Origin: Pseudodesulfovibrio tunisiensis
GTDB lineage: Bacteria; Desulfobacterota; Desulfovibrionia; Desulfovibrionales; Desulfovibrionaceae
DNA length: 64,000 bases
NCBI RefSeq assembly: GCF_022809775.1
Contig: NZ_CP094380.1
Location: 3,075,501 to 3,139,500 of the forward strand
Reading direction: 5' to 3'
This document shows, in pieces, positions 60,516-64,000 of this stretch (the stretch's first letter is position 1; the number at the start of each line of letters is the position of its first letter). Made by a program: the position numbers and the translations under genes. The notes under the pieces are model-generated. The model searched no databases and was not told the DNA's origin. It saw nothing but the letters and a program-made list of their open reading frames with translations.

Positions 60516-61739
60516 TCAGAACAGGGGATAGATCGCGGATTCCGTGGTCCGGTCGCGTCGGCCCGAAGGCATGGGGACGCTGGTCCGTGACAGGGAGCCC
60601 GTGTCCAGAATTTCGCGGAGCGTTTGGCCCAGGCTGTCGGCATAGCGCTGGTTGGCCTCGGCATTGGGATGGCCGTCGAACGGGTACAGTCGGAACAGGT
60701 ATCTGCCGTCGGGCGTGCATTCGTCCATGTCGACCGGGCCGGGCCGCCAGAGGATGCCTGTGCGCGACAGGAACTGCTGATAGCGCGGATCGTGGGTCAG
60801 ATACTGGACCACAAAGGTTGCCTTGTGCCTGTGGCAGAGTTCGCGCATGGCCACAAGCAGGTGTTCGGTGGTGGCGCGTTTGAGTGACTGGTCTGCACGG
60901 CGCAGGAATCGGAGCCGGTTCAGGCCGCGTTCCGCAAGTCCGGCCAGCAGCAGCCTGTCTGCACCGGGCAGTCGCTTGTAGGCTTCGAGCCTGCCCCGGA
61001 GCAGCTTGCGCTTGCGGTTTCGGCCCATGCGGGAAATGCAGGCCGGCGGGGTGCCGCCGTATTCCGAAAGCATGCGCAGGTAATGGAAGTCGTTGATCGA
61101 TCGGGTTTCCAGCCCCGGGGAAAAGCCGAGGACCACGATTTTCGGTTTGTCCTGCGGTATGGTTTGTTCCATGCGCAGAAGCATCTGGTACAGGGAATAC
61201 CCGGCGACTCCGTAGTTGCGAACCCGTGCGTCAGGCAGTGATTGCGCCAGAAGCCACGGATAGGTTTTCTGATCGTCCAGTCCCCAGCCGAAGGTGTTGG
61301 AGCAGCCGTGGATCGACACAAGGGGCGCATCAGCATTGCCTTCCGGGGTGATGCGGCATCCGCGCGAATCCGTGGTCACGGAATAGTCGAGGCGCAGATT
61401 CTTGCGCGGGATGGAAAAGGATTCCCGGGCCGTGTGGTCCGGTCTGAGAGCCCAGCCGAGAATCGGGTCGGGTTGGTGGGCCGTGAAGGTCTTTACCACT
61501 GCCGGGACCATGACCTTGTCCTTTTTCCGATTCCCCTGAAACAGCGGGGTCGCGATGCGGAGCAGACATTCGCTCCATGCGGTCAGTCCAAGCACGGCGA
61601 GCGGTCCGGCCGGGCCGAACAGAGGGTAACAACCGCCCGCCGCAAGCAGGGGGAGCCCGTACACTGCGGCGGTTGCCGGAAGGGAAAATCGTTCAAGGCG
61701 ATTCGACGTGTTTCGGTTCGAATGGAAATTCATGGACAT
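60516..61739 (-). CDS. SGNH/GDSL-type hydrolase with N-terminal membrane anchor
   Basis: 407 residues. One or two hydrophobic helices at about 20-60 (AAVYGLPLLAAGGCYPLFGP), then an SGNH-like domain: block I VSIHGCSNTFGWGLDD (nucleophile Ser after G-C), Gly/Asn block NYGVAGYSLYQMLLR, and the C-terminal Asp-x-x-His block YPFDGHPNAEANQRYADSL. Probably acts on cell-surface polysaccharide acyl groups, by family analogy only. Two ATG codons (61739 and 61733) are possible; GGGCGGGA is upstream. Confidence 0.72.
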   Translation of the reverse strand: MSMNFHSNRNTSNRLERFSLPATAAVYGLPLLAAGGCYPLFGPAGPLAVLGLTAWSECLLRIATPLFQGNRKKDKVMVPAVVKTFTAHQPDPILGWALRPDHTARESFSIPRKNLRLDYSVTTDSRGCRITPEGNADAPLVSIHGCSNTFGWGLDDQKTYPWLLAQSLPDARVRNYGVAGYSLYQMLLRMEQTIPQDKPKIVVLGFSPGLETRSINDFHYLRMLSEYGGTPPACISRMGRNRKRKLLRGRLEAYKRLPGADRLLLAGLAERGLNRLRFLRRADQSLKRATTEHLLVAMRELCHRHKATFVVQYLTHDPRYQQFLSRTGILWRPGPVDMDECTPDGRYLFRLYPFDGHPNAEANQRYADSLGQTLREILDTGSLSRTSVPMPSGRRDRTTESAIYPLF

Positions 61740-61778
61740 TCCCGCCCATTATCACGCCGGGGCCGGGAAAACAACGAA

Positions 61779-63059
61779 TCAGAGCAGGATTCGGAACAGC
61801 CCGTATCCCACGGCCAGCAGACACAGGCACGGGGGAACCAGCCGTTTCCATGTCGCGCCAAGATCGGTCTTGAAATACTGGCAGGTCAGGATGAAGCAGA
61901 CATGGATGGGCGAGATCATGACCCCGGTGAAGCCGGAAAACGTGGCCAGCACCAGATAGGGGATCTTCTGGTCCATGAGCCCCAGATTGCCGAGCAGGCC
62001 GAGGAGCAGGGGGAAGGTCGCGCCCACGAACGCCACGTTCACCCCGGCCACTGCGCCCACCAGAAACGGCAGGAACACGGACGCCGCAAACAGGGCTGCG
62101 TCGCCGCCCGCTGTCCGGGCCATTTCATCCACGACTCCGGCCGCGTGCATCACGTCCTTGAACACGAAGATGGACGCGATCACCGAAAGCATGGCCCAGA
62201 GGCTCCTCTTGCCCAGCACCGCGCGCAGAAAGGGCAGGCCCAGCCGGTTCTGGATCATGACGGAGCATACGGCCGAGGCCAGTGCAGCGATCACGCCCCA
62301 TTCGAACGGGATGCCCCGGGTAAACACGGACAGCGCGGTTTCCAGACCGATGGCGCCAACAATGGCCACGAGCAGAGGCAGGCCGTGGCGCAGGATGTCC
62401 CGGATTCTGCCGCCTGCCCTGGGCAGGTCCGCGCTCATGGTCACGTCGCCCAGCACCCCGGGCCGCAGATAGAAGAGCCAGCCCAGTCCGAACATGGCGA
62501 AGACTCCGGGCCATGTGCGCGAGATGAGTGAGGCAATGGGGATGTCGGCAAGGGCCACGGTCAGAATGATGCCCGGGTACAGGGGCCATGCCAGCTCCCA
62601 TACGTGGCGGAACCAGTGGTTGATCAGGGCGAGATTGCGGCTGGAAATGGGCATGCCCTCGGCGGCTGTCCTGATCATGGGCGCGGAGAACACGGCTCCG
62701 CCCGGCATGGGCAGCAGGCCGATCAGGGCCGGAAAGAACACCAGCCGCACGCGCGGGCTGCGCAGATATCCGGAGAGCGCATCCATGAGCCGCCGGGACT
62801 GGCCGGACCGTTCCAGCGCGTCGGACAGCATCAGGATCAGGCCCACGATGGCCGCGAGAAAAAGGAATTTCTCCTGAGTCAGGGCGAGCGCGCTCGTGGT
62901 GGCCCAGTCCATGACGCCCAGCCCGAACAGCAGGGCCATGACCAGCCCGCCCGCCAGAATGGACAGACCGAGGCTGACCTTGAAGCGGATGCCGATCAGC
63001 ATGACCGTGAAAGCGGCCACGACCTTGAGAAACGGGGCGAACTTGAGCAGCAGGTCCAC
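61779..63059 (-). CDS. DUF401 family membrane protein
   Basis: 426 residues, about ten or eleven membrane helices. Segments LFGLGVMDWATTSALALTQE, FFPALIGLLPMPGGAVFSAP and INHWFRHVWELAWPLYPGII match the DUF401 transporter-like family (ion-transporter superfamily layout with PMPGGA and NxWxRHxWE). The substrate is unknown. The start is GTG at 63057-63059, five bases after GGAGG (63065-63069 on the other strand); the frame continues upstream but without homology or ribosome site. Confidence 0.8.
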   Translation of the reverse strand: MDLLLKFAPFLKVVAAFTVMLIGIRFKVSLGLSILAGGLVMALLFGLGVMDWATTSALALTQEKFLFLAAIVGLILMLSDALERSGQSRRLMDALSGYLRSPRVRLVFFPALIGLLPMPGGAVFSAPMIRTAAEGMPISSRNLALINHWFRHVWELAWPLYPGIILTVALADIPIASLISRTWPGVFAMFGLGWLFYLRPGVLGDVTMSADLPRAGGRIRDILRHGLPLLVAIVGAIGLETALSVFTRGIPFEWGVIAALASAVCSVMIQNRLGLPFLRAVLGKRSLWAMLSVIASIFVFKDVMHAAGVVDEMARTAGGDAALFAASVFLPFLVGAVAGVNVAFVGATFPLLLGLLGNLGLMDQKIPYLVLATFSGFTGVMISPIHVCFILTCQYFKTDLGATWKRLVPPCLCLLAVGYGLFRILL

Positions 63060-63236
63060 GAAATCCTCCGGACGGAAAAGTTGGTTGCGGAATTTTTGGG
63101 CTACTCTTTTCCCGGCCGAAAGGAAACGCCAAAATGCGTCATTTCGCAGATGCTCCCCGCGTCGGGACTTGCCCGGGAACGCGCATTCCGCTACTCTGCG
63201 CGGCCTGTGCAACGGAAACTCCCGGGAGGCCCGAAC

Positions 63237-63698
63237 ATGACCGAATTGCAGATGCGCGAACACGTCTTCGCCACCGTGATGGACAGGATCGAGAAACAGG
63301 ACGATGCCAAGCGGCAGGAAGCCCTTGCCGAATACATGGCCGTGACCATGACCGGGGGCAACAGCCCGGAGCAGGTCGCCGGCATGATCCCCCCGATCAT
63401 GAAGGAACTCTACACGAAATGGGTGACCATGTTCGTGGATCGTCTCATGGAGACCGCGGACCGCAAGGCGCTGGAACTGCTTTGCGACGGCACCGAGGAG
63501 AATTCCGCGGCCCTGCTGCTCACCTATGTCATGTTTCTGGAATCCGCGCGCATGGAAAAGCAGGTTCAGGAAGACCTGAACGAATACGGTCGCAGGATGA
63601 CCGGTTCCGACGATCTCGGCGACGCTGCCGCGAATTTTCTGCGCGCCCGGCTGGCCCAGATCGCGGGGCAGGCCGGGGGACCCAAGGGCAACGCCTAG
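63237..63698 (+). CDS. small helical protein of unknown function
   Basis: 153 residues, acidic, almost wholly helical, no signal peptide or membrane span. It begins MTELQMREHVFATVMDRIEK and contains GGNSPEQVAGMIPPIMKELY and LLLTYVMFLESARMEKQVQE. Not recognised. GGGAGG (63224-63229) supports the ATG at 63237. Single-gene unit, divergent from the DUF401 gene and ended by a strong terminator; the 63060-63236 gap shows no clear promoter. Confidence 0.7.
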   Translation: MTELQMREHVFATVMDRIEKQDDAKRQEALAEYMAVTMTGGNSPEQVAGMIPPIMKELYTKWVTMFVDRLMETADRKALELLCDGTEENSAALLLTYVMFLESARMEKQVQEDLNEYGRRMTGSDDLGDAAANFLRARLAQIAGQAGGPKGNA

Positions 63699-63715
63699 CT
63701 GTCACGAAATTTTGT

Positions 63716-63763
63716 CAACAGGAAGCCCGTTGCAAGCGATTGCAACGGGCTTCCTGTTGTTTC
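63716..63763. terminator. strong bidirectional terminator
   Basis: A perfect 19-bp stem (63716-63734 with 63741-63759, core GGAAGCCCGTTGCA/TGCAACGGGCTTCC) with a 6-base loop, between convergent genes, T-rich on the right. Confidence 0.8.
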
Positions 63764-63771
63764 TGCCTGAG

Positions 63772-64000
63772 TCAGGAGGCGGATTCGGCCTTGGTCGCTT
63801 TTGGCGAGCGGGTCAGCCGCTTCTGGAAATCATCCATGTAGGTGTAGAACACCGGGGTCAGGTACAGGGTGACCACCTGCGACAGGGCCAGCCCGCCGAC
63901 CACGGCAAGGCCGAGGGGGCGCCGGACCTCGGCCCCGGCTCCGATGCCCAGCGCAATGGGCAGTGCGCCCATGATCGCGGCCAGCGTGGTCATCATGATG
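63772..64000 (-). CDS. RND family efflux transporter permease, C-terminus only (runs off the window)
   Basis: The last 75 or so residues of an AcrB/MdtC-type inner-membrane pump: [54 protein letters not shown]. These are the final two membrane helices of the family (TxxGMLPLAxGxGxGxExRxPLGxxVxGGLxxSxxLTLxxxPxxY). The 5' part lies beyond base 64000. Confidence 0.9.
   Translation of the reverse strand, partial: IMMTTLAAIMGALPIALGIGAGAEVRRPLGLAVVGGLALSQVVTLYLTPVFYTYMDDFQKRLTRSPKATKAESAS

Overview
The window looks like a chromosomal segment of a high-GC (roughly 60%) sulfate-reducing bacterium of the Desulfovibrio/Pseudodesulfovibrio group. This is inferred from the gene set, not from a database search: an NfnAB-type electron-bifurcating transhydrogenase next to ilvD, a short cytochrome bd oxidase, a selenocysteine-encoding rhodanese, an ispDF fusion, and a Lap-type biofilm adhesin locus that has a degenerate HD-GYP protein where Pseudomonas has LapD.

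Layout. 1-5.2 kb (+): nfnA-nfnB-tatD and ilvD. 5.3-12.6 kb: glycosyltransferase (-), lone flgM-like anti-sigma gene with a sigma-28-like promoter (+), a methyltransferase whose best start is ATA (-), htpX plus a frameshifted degP-like protease (-), two tandem periplasmic solute-binding paralogues (-), Hsp20 (-). 12.6-19.4 kb (+): phosphofructokinase, cydAB, a polytopic membrane protein, a C-terminal remnant of a glycerate 2-kinase coupled to an RlmL-like rRNA methyltransferase. 19.7-24 kb: BaiN-like flavoprotein (-), a 29-residue membrane peptide (+), exonuclease III (+), class II photolyase (-), and the rhodanese with an in-frame UGA and SECIS-like hairpin (+). 24-26.7 kb (-): two paralogous pseudo-receiver/TPR proteins.

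27-50.7 kb (+): the dominant feature. A 4,786-residue RTX adhesin with 27 tandem 94-residue repeats is followed by a TolC-type outer membrane protein, pgl, a LapB-like ABC transporter, a LapC-like membrane fusion protein, a LapG-like cysteine protease and a Cache-PAS-degenerate HD-GYP membrane protein. The adhesin has a Thr-Ala-Ala-Gly site at residues 109-112, where LapG proteases cut. Inferred working: the ABC/MFP/TolC machine secretes the adhesin, its N-terminal retention plug holds it in the outer membrane, the protease releases it, and the last protein controls the protease from the cytoplasmic side.

51-64 kb (mostly -): cysS, an unknown membrane-anchored protein, ispDF (two compensating frameshifts), RNase P RNA, a zinc-ribbon coiled-coil protein, a Nif3-like protein, tRNA-CAT, a membrane metallophosphoesterase, a vWA-like protein under a LysR regulator with matching palindromes, an SGNH hydrolase, a DUF401 permease, a small helical protein (+) and the C-terminus of an RND efflux pump cut by the window edge.

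A roughly 320-bp dispersed repeat occurs twice in full and once in part, always between convergent genes, and carries a long hairpin with compensatory changes. Three single-base indels at G/C runs (degP-like, ispDF twice) suggest base-calling errors as much as biology.
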